Shown one piece after another: positions 5,555-13,334 of a DNA stretch of 39,441 nucleotides (positions within the stretch are counted from its first letter, which is position 1; every line of letters starts with the position of its first letter). Source of the stretch: a virus; the IMG/VR virus record IMGVR_UViG_3300008735_000029, positions 1 through 39,441 of that record. One strand, written 5' to 3'. The notes under the pieces were generated by a model, which saw only the letters and a program-made list of their open reading frames with translations, did no database searches and was not told where the DNA came from. The translations under genes and the position numbers were made by a program.

Positions 5555-5837
5555 AATTAGCAAATTAACAAATACAAATCTAATTAACTACGGATACGGC
5601 TATAACTCAACAAATTCAATCGCAATTATTTGGAGCATTGATGATGTTAGACACGCTATAGAAAACTATGAAACTGTAGATGTTGACTTAACAGATGAAG
5701 AATGTATGGAAGTATTAGATTATTGTCTTAACAATCACGATGCTGAATATGGCATGGGTTGGGAAAACATTGATAACGCAATAGACTATTTATTTATTGA
5801 AGAATCTGAAATAAAAAGGGAAGGTATTGTAGAATGA
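5547..5837 (+). CDS. Hypothetical 96-aa protein with conserved-looking WSIDDV/LTDEEC pattern
   Basis: It contains IIWSIDDVRHAIENYE, then LTDEECMEVLDYCLNNHDAE and YGMGWENIDNAIDYLF. This 'W.i.DV...LtdeE...vL....n.hDa..G..W..i...i' layout is one I associate with short uncharacterised phage and plasmid proteins, but I cannot give a function. It is acidic, soluble and coupled to both neighbours by 4- to 8-bp overlaps. Confidence 0.65.
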   Translation: MTEISKLTNTNLINYGYGYNSTNSIAIIWSIDDVRHAIENYETVDVDLTDEECMEVLDYCLNNHDAEYGMGWENIDNAIDYLFIEESEIKREGIVE

Positions 5838-6061
5838 CTGAATCTATACATTACGGCATTAAGTTGAATCTTAAAAATGTCACAGAGGCTAGGAAATATC
5901 TCACACAATTTAAAGATATGTCTTTAGTTATAAGAGTGAACGGCAACAAACAATACACACTCTTGACTAAGGGCATATTCAAAATGCGTGGCATGAAGAA
6001 TATTAAATTAATTAACGGATTGGAAAATCCTAGAACATATCATTTTAAAAGAGATGAATAA
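5834..6061 (+). CDS. Hypothetical 75-aa protein
   Basis: A basic, beta-rich small protein (SLVIRVNGNKQYTLLTKGIF) with no recognised domain. It overlaps the preceding gene by 4 bp (ATGA) and the next by 8 bp. Confidence 0.55.
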   Translation: MTESIHYGIKLNLKNVTEARKYLTQFKDMSLVIRVNGNKQYTLLTKGIFKMRGMKNIKLINGLENPRTYHFKRDE

Positions 6062-6257
6062 ACAACCTTTATCCTGGCACTATCCAAAAGACTATAGGCA
6101 ACGCATCATTAGAAAAATAAAAGATAGGCCTTTTGTAGCCAGTTTTAATTTAAAGTTTTGGATTAGCGGCATGAACGGCTCTAAATATTTAACTGTTTAC
6201 GACAATAACAACAACAATAACAACAAACTTATAACTTATAAATTAACAGAGGAATAG
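6054..6257 (+). CDS. Hypothetical 67-aa protein with poly-Asn tract
   Basis: A basic small protein starting MNKQPLSWHYPKDYRQRIIR. Near the C-terminus seven consecutive Asn are encoded by an AAC/AAT microsatellite (about 6204-6226), a stretch prone to replication slippage. It overlaps the preceding gene by 8 bp. No family recognised. Confidence 0.5.
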   Translation: MNKQPLSWHYPKDYRQRIIRKIKDRPFVASFNLKFWISGMNGSKYLTVYDNNNNNNNKLITYKLTEE

Positions 6258-6265
6258 CAAAAAAA

Positions 6266-6712
6266 ATGAAAGCATACGAAACAGAACAATTTAAAAAAGG
6301 CTTACAAGAAAGTTTAGACGGCAAAGGTACTATCATCTTTACTTATACTAATTCAGAAAAAGAAACAAAACTAAGGCGAGTAGATGTAGAAAAGATTGAC
6401 GATACTTTTAAAGGTTTTACATTCAGAGGTGTCGATAGATCAGCAGACGATGAACACAGGTGTTTCAGATTAGACAGAGTTGTTAGCTATTATTATCTCG
6501 ATAAGTATAAGAAACCTTATATTGTTGTCGTTAAAACTTTTGGTTATTGGCTAGATGAATACGAAGTAGAGGCAGAAAGTGAAGAATTAGCTGAAGAAGA
6601 ATACTTTGAGAATGGTGGATATAAATTAAATGATGATCCAATGGCTTTTAAAGATTACGAACACGAGATTACATCTGTTAGGCCAGACTTTATTGAAGAG
6701 GATTGGGATTAA
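6266..6712 (+). CDS. Acidic protein with a WYL-like segment
   Basis: A 148-aa protein. Residues about 20-75 (GTIIFTYTNSEKETKLRRVD through FTFRGVDRSADDEHRCFRLD) recall a compact WYL module: 'i.Y....g..r.r.V....i....f.g......R.FRLDRI'. WYL modules sense nucleotides or other ligands and regulate transcription or nucleases. Here there is no DNA-binding domain, so it would be a stand-alone module, and the match is by eye only. The C-terminal half is very acidic (EYEVEAESEELAEEEYFENG). The next gene follows after one base. Confidence 0.5.
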   Translation: MKAYETEQFKKGLQESLDGKGTIIFTYTNSEKETKLRRVDVEKIDDTFKGFTFRGVDRSADDEHRCFRLDRVVSYYYLDKYKKPYIVVVKTFGYWLDEYEVEAESEELAEEEYFENGGYKLNDDPMAFKDYEHEITSVRPDFIEEDWD

Positions 6713-6713
6713 T

Positions 6714-6974
6714 ATGAACGGTAGAAAAGCTAAACGACTAAGAAGAAAAGGTAGAGAAATCCTGGTAGAGTGGTTACAGTCTATTATTCCAGACGAAACT
6801 GAGGCCAATAAAATAAATACTAAGAATTTAAACGAATATTTAACAGAACAAACTCATGTGTTTATGAACAATAGGTTTCTATTGAGTGCCTATTCTTTGA
6901 AGTGGATTTACAAAAAAGTAAAAAGAAATCCAAACTTAACCTTAGAACAATTACAAAAAGACGTTAAAATTTAA
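6714..6974 (+). CDS. Hypothetical 86-aa basic protein
   Basis: I start this at the ATG at 6714, just after the preceding TAA, giving MNGRKAKRLRRKGREILVEW; an ATG 84 bp upstream would lie deep inside the previous gene. The N-terminus is strongly basic and suits nucleic-acid binding. The centre reads EYLTEQTHVFMNNRFLLSAY then SLKWIYKKVKRNP. The 'lpeQthv......lSaYs.kW..kk.k..P' layout seems conserved among phages from memory, function unknown. Confidence 0.6.
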   Translation: MNGRKAKRLRRKGREILVEWLQSIIPDETEANKINTKNLNEYLTEQTHVFMNNRFLLSAYSLKWIYKKVKRNPNLTLEQLQKDVKI

Positions 6975-7001
6975 CTATCATCAATAAGAGAGGAACAAAC
7001 A

Positions 7002-7367
7002 ATGGCATTAGCTTATAAATATAGAATACCTTACAAAACAAATAAAGAAAAAAAAGAGGCAGATTTATTCTTAAAACTAGAGGACAAGTTTAGGAATCCG
7101 TCATTGCAAAGACGCTTGAGAGCCAACGGTAAAAGAAAACAACACGCTTTGAAAGATGGTTTAAGTCCTAGAGGATATGATCAAGACCTGCCTTTTGAAT
7201 ACGCTGAAGAATGGAGGCTTTATACAGAGATAAGGCCGTCAGTCAGAAGAAAAGAAAGAATAGCCAGATACACTGAAGAAAAAGAACAAGAAGAATTTAA
7301 TGCGTATTCTGATTTTCAACAAAGGCTTGACGATATAGAAAAAGATTATTCCTGGAAACTAAGATAG
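7002..7367 (+). CDS. Hypothetical 121-aa basic/charged protein
   Basis: A highly charged protein (KLEDKFRNPSLQRRLRANGK), predicted helical and without membrane segments, ending SWKLR. The start has an AGAGG site upstream. It ends one base before the methyltransferase start (TAG then ATG), so the two are likely co-translated. Function unknown; the charge suggests nucleic-acid or protein binding. Confidence 0.6.
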   Translation: MALAYKYRIPYKTNKEKKEADLFLKLEDKFRNPSLQRRLRANGKRKQHALKDGLSPRGYDQDLPFEYAEEWRLYTEIRPSVRRKERIARYTEEKEQEEFNAYSDFQQRLDDIEKDYSWKLR

Positions 7368-8177
7368 ATGTTTTTAAATGTCTTAGACCTATTCTCTGGA
7401 ATAGGAGGTTTCAGTCTTGGATTAGAACGAACAAACGGATTCAAGACTGTTGCCTTTTGTGAGAACGATGTTGATTGTCAAAAGGTTTTACAAAAACATT
7501 GGCCTAGTGTTCCTATTTTTAACGACATAAATAATTTAACTTATGAAAAAATCAAAGAAAGAAAAATTAAAAAACCAGATGTTATTGTGGGAGGATTCCC
7601 ATGCCAAGACATCTCAGACGCGAACATCGACAGAGACAAAACAGGAGGTATCACAGGAAAAAGAAGTGGCCTCTGGAAAGAATTCTCAAGACTCATTGAA
7701 GAAATCCAACCTTCCTGGGCAATTATCGAAAATGTCGCATCCCTTAGAAATAAAGGACTTGCATTGGTCTTACAAAATCTCTGGGAGATCGGGTATGATG
7801 CGGAATGGCATATTATATCCGCTTGTTCCGTTGGTGCAATTCACAGAAGGGAAAGAGTTTTTATCGTTGCCTACCCCAACATCGAGAGATTACAAAGATA
7901 CGGCAAAAGATTGGAGGAATCTAGCCAAGTATGCTCACAAATACAGATTAGCGCCATGCGTAGCGAAAAAAGAAAAAAGGAATGGTTACCTATCAGTCAA
8001 CCTAGTGGAATGGATGATGGGATTCCCAGAAGGGCATACAGACTTAGACAGTTAGGTAATGCTGTCGTTCCGCCAGTCGTAGAGTATATAGGCCGTTGTA
8101 TATTAGACACAGAAGAAACACAATACTTAAATGAAAGAGCTTTTTATATTAAACAAAACTATCCAGATCAAATTTAA
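7368..8177 (+). CDS. C5-cytosine DNA methyltransferase, solitary
   Basis: A 269-aa enzyme that would transfer a methyl group from S-adenosylmethionine to C5 of cytosine. Motif I DLFSGIGGFSLGL (residues 7-19), motif IV GGFPCQDIS with the catalytic Cys, motif VI ENV, motif VIII near HRRERVFIVA and motif X RLRQLGNAVVPPVVEYIG are all present. It is short for the family because the target-recognition region is small. No partner restriction enzyme is nearby, so it is probably an anti-restriction or self-marking enzyme. Codon use within about 7570-8050 is richer in C-ending codons (ATC, GAC, TTC) than neighbours. A second family-like reading frame lies over the last third (see findings). Target site unknown. 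Confidence 0.9.
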   Translation: MFLNVLDLFSGIGGFSLGLERTNGFKTVAFCENDVDCQKVLQKHWPSVPIFNDINNLTYEKIKERKIKKPDVIVGGFPCQDISDANIDRDKTGGITGKRSGLWKEFSRLIEEIQPSWAIIENVASLRNKGLALVLQNLWEIGYDAEWHIISACSVGAIHRRERVFIVAYPNIERLQRYGKRLEESSQVCSQIQISAMRSEKRKKEWLPISQPSGMDDGIPRRAYRLRQLGNAVVPPVVEYIGRCILDTEETQYLNERAFYIKQNYPDQI

Positions 8178-8189
8178 TTTAGAAAGTAG

Positions 8190-8218
8190 TTGTAATAGTC
8201 TATAAAAAATGATATAAT
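8190..8218 (+). promoter_or_regulatory. Promoter of the replication module
   Basis: TTGTAA at 8190-8195, a 17-bp spacer and a perfect TATAAT at 8213-8218. Predicted start is near 8225, giving an unusually long leader of about 210 nt before the SSB gene. Confidence 0.75.
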
Positions 8219-8224
8219 CCGTAA

Positions 8225-8435
8225 TATGAATTTAACAAAGGCCACACAAGACTCCAAAAAGCTCAATATAGCAAGACGGCAAGATGTGGTCTTTAAATAG
8301 GTTAGGAACAAAGAGGTAATCCTATTAAAATTATACCTGCACTCTACCCTCTGAGGTAACAAACGAGCTATAAACAATGCCTATTTATATTTTCAATAAT
8401 AATAATAATAACTAAATAAAAAAAGAGGAATAACT
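8225..8435 (+). promoter_or_regulatory. Long structured 5' leader of the SSB transcript
   Basis: No convincing gene is present; a 24-codon frame at 8226-8300 lacks a ribosome site. Inverted repeats are GGCCACA (8240-8246) with TGTGGTC (8285-8291, one G-T pair), AATAGG (8296-8301) with CCTATT (8321-8326), extendable inward by TTA/TAA, and TACCT (8334-8338) with AGGTA (8354-8358). The loop of the second hairpin holds AAAGAGG, a ribosome-site look-alike. An AAT repeat (about 8396-8411) precedes the true AGAGG site of the SSB gene. This may be a regulatory leader, possibly sensing SSB itself. Confidence 0.5.
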
Positions 8436-8855
8436 ATGTTAATAACTCCCTTATATCTGGAGTGGTGTAACATCACGACACCACAAACTAGATTCGAACC
8501 CCATAAATACACCGTAACAATGGTGTTAAGTGATGAAGACGCTCAAAAATTCTCGTCAGAAGGTTATAAAATCAACACTAACGAAGATGGCGAACATAGA
8601 ATGACAGCAAAACGAACAGTTTCAAGAACATGGACTGACAGAGATACTGGACAAACTATGGAAAAAACCAATGAACCACCTAAACTCCTGGATGCTGATA
8701 AGCAACCAATGGATGTTATTGTAGGTAATGGTTCTGAAGGTGTCGTTCAAGTTAAACCTTACGACAATAAGTTTGGAAAATTCTTTGAGTTGCAAGGAGT
8801 TATGATAACTAAGCTGAACGAATACAACCCAGACGAAAATGAAATACAGTTTTAA
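8436..8855 (+). CDS. Probable single-stranded DNA-binding protein (gp2.5-type)
   Basis: A 139-aa protein: WCNITTPQTRFEPHKYTVTM near the N-terminus and VQVKPYDNKFGKFFELQGVM near the C-terminus look like strands of an OB fold, and the tail DENEIQF is acidic with an aromatic last residue, as in phage T7 gp2.5 and other SSBs that use the tail to contact polymerase and helicase. T7 gp2.5 is longer (232 aa). Its position two genes before the primase-helicase fits. An uncharacterised DUF2815-like phage SSB family is the closest label I can offer. Confidence 0.65.
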   Translation: MLITPLYLEWCNITTPQTRFEPHKYTVTMVLSDEDAQKFSSEGYKINTNEDGEHRMTAKRTVSRTWTDRDTGQTMEKTNEPPKLLDADKQPMDVIVGNGSEGVVQVKPYDNKFGKFFELQGVMITKLNEYNPDENEIQF

Positions 8856-8878
8856 CTTAAATAAAGAGGTATAAAAAA

Positions 8879-9178
8879 GTGGCCGAAGAAAACACACAAG
8901 CAGAAATGCAACAACAACAACCTTACATCACTATTGACGATGTTCAAATCTCAGTTGATGATCTACCTGATGAAGCTAAAGGAATCTTTGGCAGACTTCA
9001 AAGACTCAACCAAAAGAAAGCGAATCTTGTGCTAGACTTAGAAGAATTACAAGCAGGAATCAATTTCTTTTCTGGTCGAATTGTAGATGTTGTCAACAGT
9101 GAAGGCGAAGATACAGAAGAATCTGAACCTGATATAGAAGAAACTGGTTCTTTCCCTCCTGAAGATGAAGAAGACTAG
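8879..9178 (+). CDS. Small acidic protein, DUF6447-like
   Basis: A 99-aa protein with a GTG start preceded by AAAGAGG. After a Gln-rich N-terminus it reads ITIDDVQISVDDLPDEAKGI followed by a helical region (RLQRLNQKKANLVLDLEELQ). This 'iti.g....ddLsdeAk..l..lq.....i..l..el' layout matches the DUF6447 pattern as I recall it. The last 25 residues are nearly all acidic. It sits between the SSB and the primase-helicase and may be a replication accessory. Function unknown. Confidence 0.6.
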   Translation: MAEENTQAEMQQQQPYITIDDVQISVDDLPDEAKGIFGRLQRLNQKKANLVLDLEELQAGINFFSGRIVDVVNSEGEDTEESEPDIEETGSFPPEDEED

Positions 9179-9193
9179 TTTTATCCTGGGTTA

Positions 9194-9304
9194 CTTAGGA
9201 TTATCCGATAGTAGCTAGTCGATATAACGAATACTCTTCGTTTCCTAGCAATATCAATTCTAATAACCTTGAAGGGCAAGAAGTGCCAAAAGGAAACTTC
9301 GGTT
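9194..9304 (+). ncRNA. Structured RNA element before the primase-helicase gene
   Basis: The 171-bp gap before the helicase gene folds by eye into two domains. The first is a three-way junction closed by TAGGA (9196-9200) with TCCTA (9243-9247), holding a bulged hairpin at 9202-9224 and a perfect hairpin AACGAA-TACTC-TTCGTT (9226-9242) directly next to the closing strand. The second is AACC (9265-9268) with GGTT (9301-9304) and GAAG (9271-9274) with CTTC (9297-9300), enclosing GGCA-AGAAG-TGCC (9275-9287). No known riboswitch class is recognised. Confidence 0.45.
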
Positions 9305-9349
9305 GGGAGGGAGGTCACAATTCTATAATTTCATTAATTGGAGCAAATA

Positions 9350-11011
9350 ATGAGTAAAGATTCAGACAGTAAATTTGTAAACACACATTTAGATTGTCCT
9401 AGTTGTGGACATAAAAAATGTTTTGGTATTAATTCAGATGGTTCTGGATGGTGTTTCAGTTGTCAAACAAGAATACCTAACTACAAAGAAACGGCAACAC
9501 CTTTTACAAACCCTATTCCTGCTAAAACCACTATCATCACTTCTGATTTTAGTGCTTTATCCGACAGAAAAATAACAGAAGAAACTGCAAGAAAGTTTAA
9601 TGTGATGACAACACACGCATTAGATGGAACTGTAAGTAAACATCACTATGCTTATTATAATGACGAAGGAAATAAGGTAGCTACTAAAACAAGAGACACT
9701 AAAAACAAGAAATTTTCTTGGGAAGGAAACACAACAGAAACCGTACTTTTTGGTCAACAATTATTTAAAGACGGAAAGTATCTTACTATTACTGAAGGCG
9801 AATGTGACGCTATGGCCGTATATCAATTATACGGTGGATTTCCAGTTGTTTCTATCAAAAATGGTGCAGGTAACGCAGAAAAAGACATAAGAAATAACTT
9901 AGAATTTGTAGAAGGTTTCGACAATGTTGTTATTTGTTTTGACAACGACAAGGCAGGTAGAGAGGCATCTCAAAAAGTAGCAAGACTTTTGAAACCAGGA
10001 AAAGCAAAAATCATGTCTTTGCCAAAAGGTTTCAAAGATGCTAACGATATGTTAATTAAGAACGAACATAAAAAATTCGTTAATTGTTTTTGGAACGCTA
10101 AGAAATACACACCTGCTGGTGTTATAAATGTTTTTGAAAAGAGAGAAGACTTTCACAAAAGAGAAAAGATAGATACTGTTCCTTTTGCTTGGCAAGGATT
10201 AAACAAAAAAATATATGGTCTTCAACAAAAAACCCTTTTAACATTAACCTCTGGCAGTGGTTTAGGAAAAAGCAGTGTCACTAGAGAATTAACGCATCAT
10301 TTAATTAAACAGACTGAAGATAATGTAGGAATCATTGCCTTAGAGGAAGACTGGCGAAGAACTGTCGATGGTGTTCTATCCATTGAGGCCGACACAAGAC
10401 TATATATAGACCACATAAGAGAAAATATACCTAAAGAAGAAATAGATTCTTATTTTGACATCCTAAAAGATGATAAAGGGAACAGCAGATTATGGATTCA
10501 TTCTCATTTTGGAACAAACGACATCGAAGAAATCTTTTCAAAGCTTAGATTTATGATTATAGGTTGTAATTGTAAGTGGGTTATTGTAGATCATCTTCAT
10601 ATGTTAGTGTGTTCGACAACAGAAGGCGATGAAAGAAGAACGATTGACGCTATCATGACTAGACTCAGGAGTATTGTCGAAGAAACTGGTGCAGGTCTTA
10701 TCCTGGTATCGCATCTAAGAAGAGTAGATGGAAACAAAGGACATGAAAACGGCATACAAGTCAACCTAAGTCATTTAAGAGGTAGTCAATCCATAGCACA
10801 GCTTAGTGATACCGTAATAGCTTTAGAAAGAAACCAACAAGCAGACGATCCAGAAGAAGCTAACACTACAGTATTACGAGTTTTAAAATCTAGATACACA
10901 GGAGATGTTGGTTACGCTACTAGCCTTACTTATGACAGGAATACTGGAAGATTACACGAACTACAAAGAGAAGCTTTTGAAAAAGAAAGCGGAGACTTAC
11001 AATGGAATTAG
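9350..11011 (+). CDS. T7 gp4-like primase-helicase
   Basis: A 553-aa bifunctional replicative enzyme. The ATG at 9350 has GGAG 6 nt upstream and is preferred over a TTG at 9338. A zinc-ribbon primase head carries Cys16, Cys19, Cys35 and Cys38. The TOPRIM domain shows ITEGECDAMAVYQ and VVICFDNDKAGREAS. The RecA-like helicase has Walker A SGSGLGKSS, VIVDHLHML (Walker B region) and LRGSQSIAQLSDTVIALER. The length is close to T7 gp4 (566 aa). It unwinds the fork and makes RNA primers for the polymerase encoded immediately downstream (10-bp overlap). Confidence 0.95.
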   Translation: MSKDSDSKFVNTHLDCPSCGHKKCFGINSDGSGWCFSCQTRIPNYKETATPFTNPIPAKTTIITSDFSALSDRKITEETARKFNVMTTHALDGTVSKHHYAYYNDEGNKVATKTRDTKNKKFSWEGNTTETVLFGQQLFKDGKYLTITEGECDAMAVYQLYGGFPVVSIKNGAGNAEKDIRNNLEFVEGFDNVVICFDNDKAGREASQKVARLLKPGKAKIMSLPKGFKDANDMLIKNEHKKFVNCFWNAKKYTPAGVINVFEKREDFHKREKIDTVPFAWQGLNKKIYGLQQKTLLTLTSGSGLGKSSVTRELTHHLIKQTEDNVGIIALEEDWRRTVDGVLSIEADTRLYIDHIRENIPKEEIDSYFDILKDDKGNSRLWIHSHFGTNDIEEIFSKLRFMIIGCNCKWVIVDHLHMLVCSTTEGDERRTIDAIMTRLRSIVEETGAGLILVSHLRRVDGNKGHENGIQVNLSHLRGSQSIAQLSDTVIALERNQQADDPEEANTTVLRVLKSRYTGDVGYATSLTYDRNTGRLHELQREAFEKESGDLQWN

Positions 11012-12780
11012 TCTTTGATATAGAAACAGATGATTTAAAAGCCACCAAAGTGTGGTGTATTGTCGCTCAAGATTCTGGCTCTGGTCAGATTTATAAATTT
11101 GCTCCTCCTCAACTGGAGTCAGGTCTTGAGTTACTTCAAAAAGCAGACACATTAGTAGGCCACAACATAATAGGTTTTGATATTCCAGTAATACATAAAT
11201 TATTAGGTGTTGATCTATCTCACAAAACACTTATTGACACTCTGGTTTTATCTAGGTTATTCAATCCTAGTAGAGAAGGAGGTCATAGTCTAGGGATGTG
11301 GGGATACCGCTTAAAATACCACAAAATAGACTTTACAGAATACGAAGAATACTCCAAAGAAATGTTAGAGTATTGTGTTCGTGATGTTCAATTAAATACT
11401 TTAGTACATGAAAAATTAAAAGAAGAATCCAAAGGCTTTTCAAAAGAAAGTGTAAAGATTGAACAAGAAGTTTCAAAAATTTTAAAACAACAAGAAGAAA
11501 ATGGTTTTTTATTCAACACTTATCAAGCAACGATGTTATCTGCTGACCTACGAGAGAAAATGCAAAATGCAGAAGATGAGGTTCATAAAGTTTTCAAACC
11601 CAAACTTGTCAATGTGCGTGAAGTTAATCCGTACATAAAGAAAGATGGAACATTATCCAAAAGAGGATTAACAGATGAAGAATACGATAAAGTCCTTACT
11701 GAAATAGTTTTAAGAGAACCTGAACAAGACGAGAACGGAGAGTGGGTTACATCTAAACCAGAACCGTTTATGAGAAAGAAATTACAAGATTTTAACTTAG
11801 GCTCAAGGAAACAAATAGGAGAATACTTACAAGACTTTGGATGGAAACCACAGGATTTTACACCTACTGGTCAACCTATTGTTGACGAAAGAAGATTAAG
11901 CAAGATAAAAAATATACCTGAAGTAAAACTGATCGCTGATTATTTATTACTTCAAAAAAGAATAGCTCTTATTGATTCCTGGATAGAGGCCGTTGAAGAC
12001 GATGATCGAATACATGGCTTTGTCATATGCACTGGAGCAATAACTGGCAGGATGTCAGCTAGGAGTCCAAACACACAACAAATACCTAGTTTAAAAAGTC
12101 CTTACGGAAAAGAATGTAGGTCTTGTTGGATTGTTCCTGAAGGTTATAAATTAGTAGGCGTTGATGCTTCAGGATTAGAATTAAGAATGCTTGCACATTA
12201 TATGAAAGACGAGGAATTTACAAATGAAATTATCAACGGAGACATCCACCAACGTAATCAACAAACTGCAGGACTTAAATCAAGAGATCAGAGCAAAACT
12301 TTCATCTATGCACTCTTGTACGGAGCAGGAAATAAAAAAATTGGACAAGTGGTTGGAGGAAACGCAAAAGATGGAGCAAGACTTAAAGAACATTTCTTTG
12401 CTAATAACCCTGCATTTAGAAGACTTCGAGAGAGAGTATCAAAAGCATCGACAAAGGGTTATCTCAAAGGATTAGACGGAAGGAAGATTTACATACGACA
12501 TCCTCATGCATCTTTAAATAGTTTGCTACAAGGTGCAGGTGCTGTTGTAATGAAAAAGGCTCTTATGTTGTTGAATGATAAGGCAACAAAAGAAAAGTTA
12601 GATTTTAAATTTGTCGCTAATGTTCACGATGAGTGGCAAGTAGAAGTCGTTGAAAAAGATGTAGAGAATTTTGGATCTCTTGCAGTCCAAGCTATTAAAG
12701 ATGCAGGAGAATATTTTAACATGGAGTGTCCTTTGGATGCCGAATATAAAGCAGGAGATAATTGGAGTGAAACACACTGA
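11002..12780 (+). CDS. Family A (T7-like) DNA polymerase with 3'-5' exonuclease
   Basis: A 592-aa replicative polymerase, shorter than T7 gp5 (704 aa). Exonuclease motifs: VFDIETDDL (Exo I), VGHNIIGFDIPVI (Exo II), YCVRDVQLNTL (Exo III). Polymerase motifs: VGVDASGLELRMLAHYM (A), RDQSKTFIYALLYGAG (B, O-helix) and ANVHDEWQVEV (C). The residue at the E. coli Pol I position 762 is Tyr, as in T7. An intact exonuclease implies proofreading. It overlaps the primase-helicase by 10 bp and the following HNH gene by 14 bp. Confidence 0.95.
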   Translation: MELVFDIETDDLKATKVWCIVAQDSGSGQIYKFAPPQLESGLELLQKADTLVGHNIIGFDIPVIHKLLGVDLSHKTLIDTLVLSRLFNPSREGGHSLGMWGYRLKYHKIDFTEYEEYSKEMLEYCVRDVQLNTLVHEKLKEESKGFSKESVKIEQEVSKILKQQEENGFLFNTYQATMLSADLREKMQNAEDEVHKVFKPKLVNVREVNPYIKKDGTLSKRGLTDEEYDKVLTEIVLREPEQDENGEWVTSKPEPFMRKKLQDFNLGSRKQIGEYLQDFGWKPQDFTPTGQPIVDERRLSKIKNIPEVKLIADYLLLQKRIALIDSWIEAVEDDDRIHGFVICTGAITGRMSARSPNTQQIPSLKSPYGKECRSCWIVPEGYKLVGVDASGLELRMLAHYMKDEEFTNEIINGDIHQRNQQTAGLKSRDQSKTFIYALLYGAGNKKIGQVVGGNAKDGARLKEHFFANNPAFRRLRERVSKASTKGYLKGLDGRKIYIRHPHASLNSLLQGAGAVVMKKALMLLNDKATKEKLDFKFVANVHDEWQVEVVEKDVENFGSLAVQAIKDAGEYFNMECPLDAEYKAGDNWSETH

Positions 12781-13318
12781 CCAACTTGATTTATTTGAAG
12801 TACCTATTATTATAAGTGAAGAAGAACAAAAAGACATTTCAGAATGTGCTATTTTTTTTGGTGAGGGAGGACAGAGAATTATTGACTTAAATAGAACTTC
12901 AGAGTTTATTAACTCTATACCTCAAGATAAATATACTTTATTTAAGACAGGTGGTGAACATCAATTACCTCAATACGTTAACAGAAAAGACTTTCCATTT
13001 ATAAAAAATAACTATACAGGAAAGATAGTAAATCTTAATTTTAGTAGGGCTGTTTATCCTTGTTACACATTAGATAATGATTTAACCAGCAAAAGGATTT
13101 ATGCACATAGATTGGCTTCGATGGCTTTTGTATTAAATGAGTTTCCAAATATAACATACAATACCGATCATATTAATGAAGATAAACTCGATTATGCGGT
13201 ATCTAATTTAAAATGGGTATCTGTTTCTGAAAACATGAAAAATATTTCTAATCGAGCCTCTACAAAAAACAATCAATACAAAGTTTATTCAAGCGAGAAT
13301 TATATAAACATAAAATAA
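12767..13318 (+). CDS. Free-standing HNH homing-endonuclease-like protein
   Basis: A 183-aa protein with a GTG start at 12767, inside the polymerase end and preceded by AGGAGA; an upstream ATG at 12671 would need a long overlap. The C-terminal half holds the HNH signature: YAHRLASMAF, TDHINEDKLDYAVSNLKWVS and SENMKN, in the usual 'HRL..F....vDHinGdk.dNr..NL.wvt..eN' order. Such genes cut cognate alleles lacking them and spread by repair. It sits directly beside the polymerase gene, a common homing target. The product of 12671-12766 in this frame is a polymerase shadow. Confidence 0.75.
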   Translation: MKHTDQLDLFEVPIIISEEEQKDISECAIFFGEGGQRIIDLNRTSEFINSIPQDKYTLFKTGGEHQLPQYVNRKDFPFIKNNYTGKIVNLNFSRAVYPCYTLDNDLTSKRIYAHRLASMAFVLNEFPNITYNTDHINEDKLDYAVSNLKWVSVSENMKNISNRASTKNNQYKVYSSENYINIK

Positions 13319-13334
13319 AAGGAGCTAATCAAAA

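Noticed and set aside
7543-8055. Independent 170-aa gene in the +1 frame of the methyltransferase
   Set aside because: Its first 100 residues are a meaningless shadow of the methyltransferase and it has no ribosome site; only its last third is family-like, so it is treated as an overprinting finding.
8174-8377. 67-aa minus-strand frame in the SSB leader
   Set aside because: No ribosome site, opposite to the promoter and operon, and overlaps RNA-like inverted repeats.
8485-8505. tRNA T-loop look-alike GATTCGAACC
   Set aside because: No matching acceptor, D or anticodon stems; it lies inside the SSB coding sequence.
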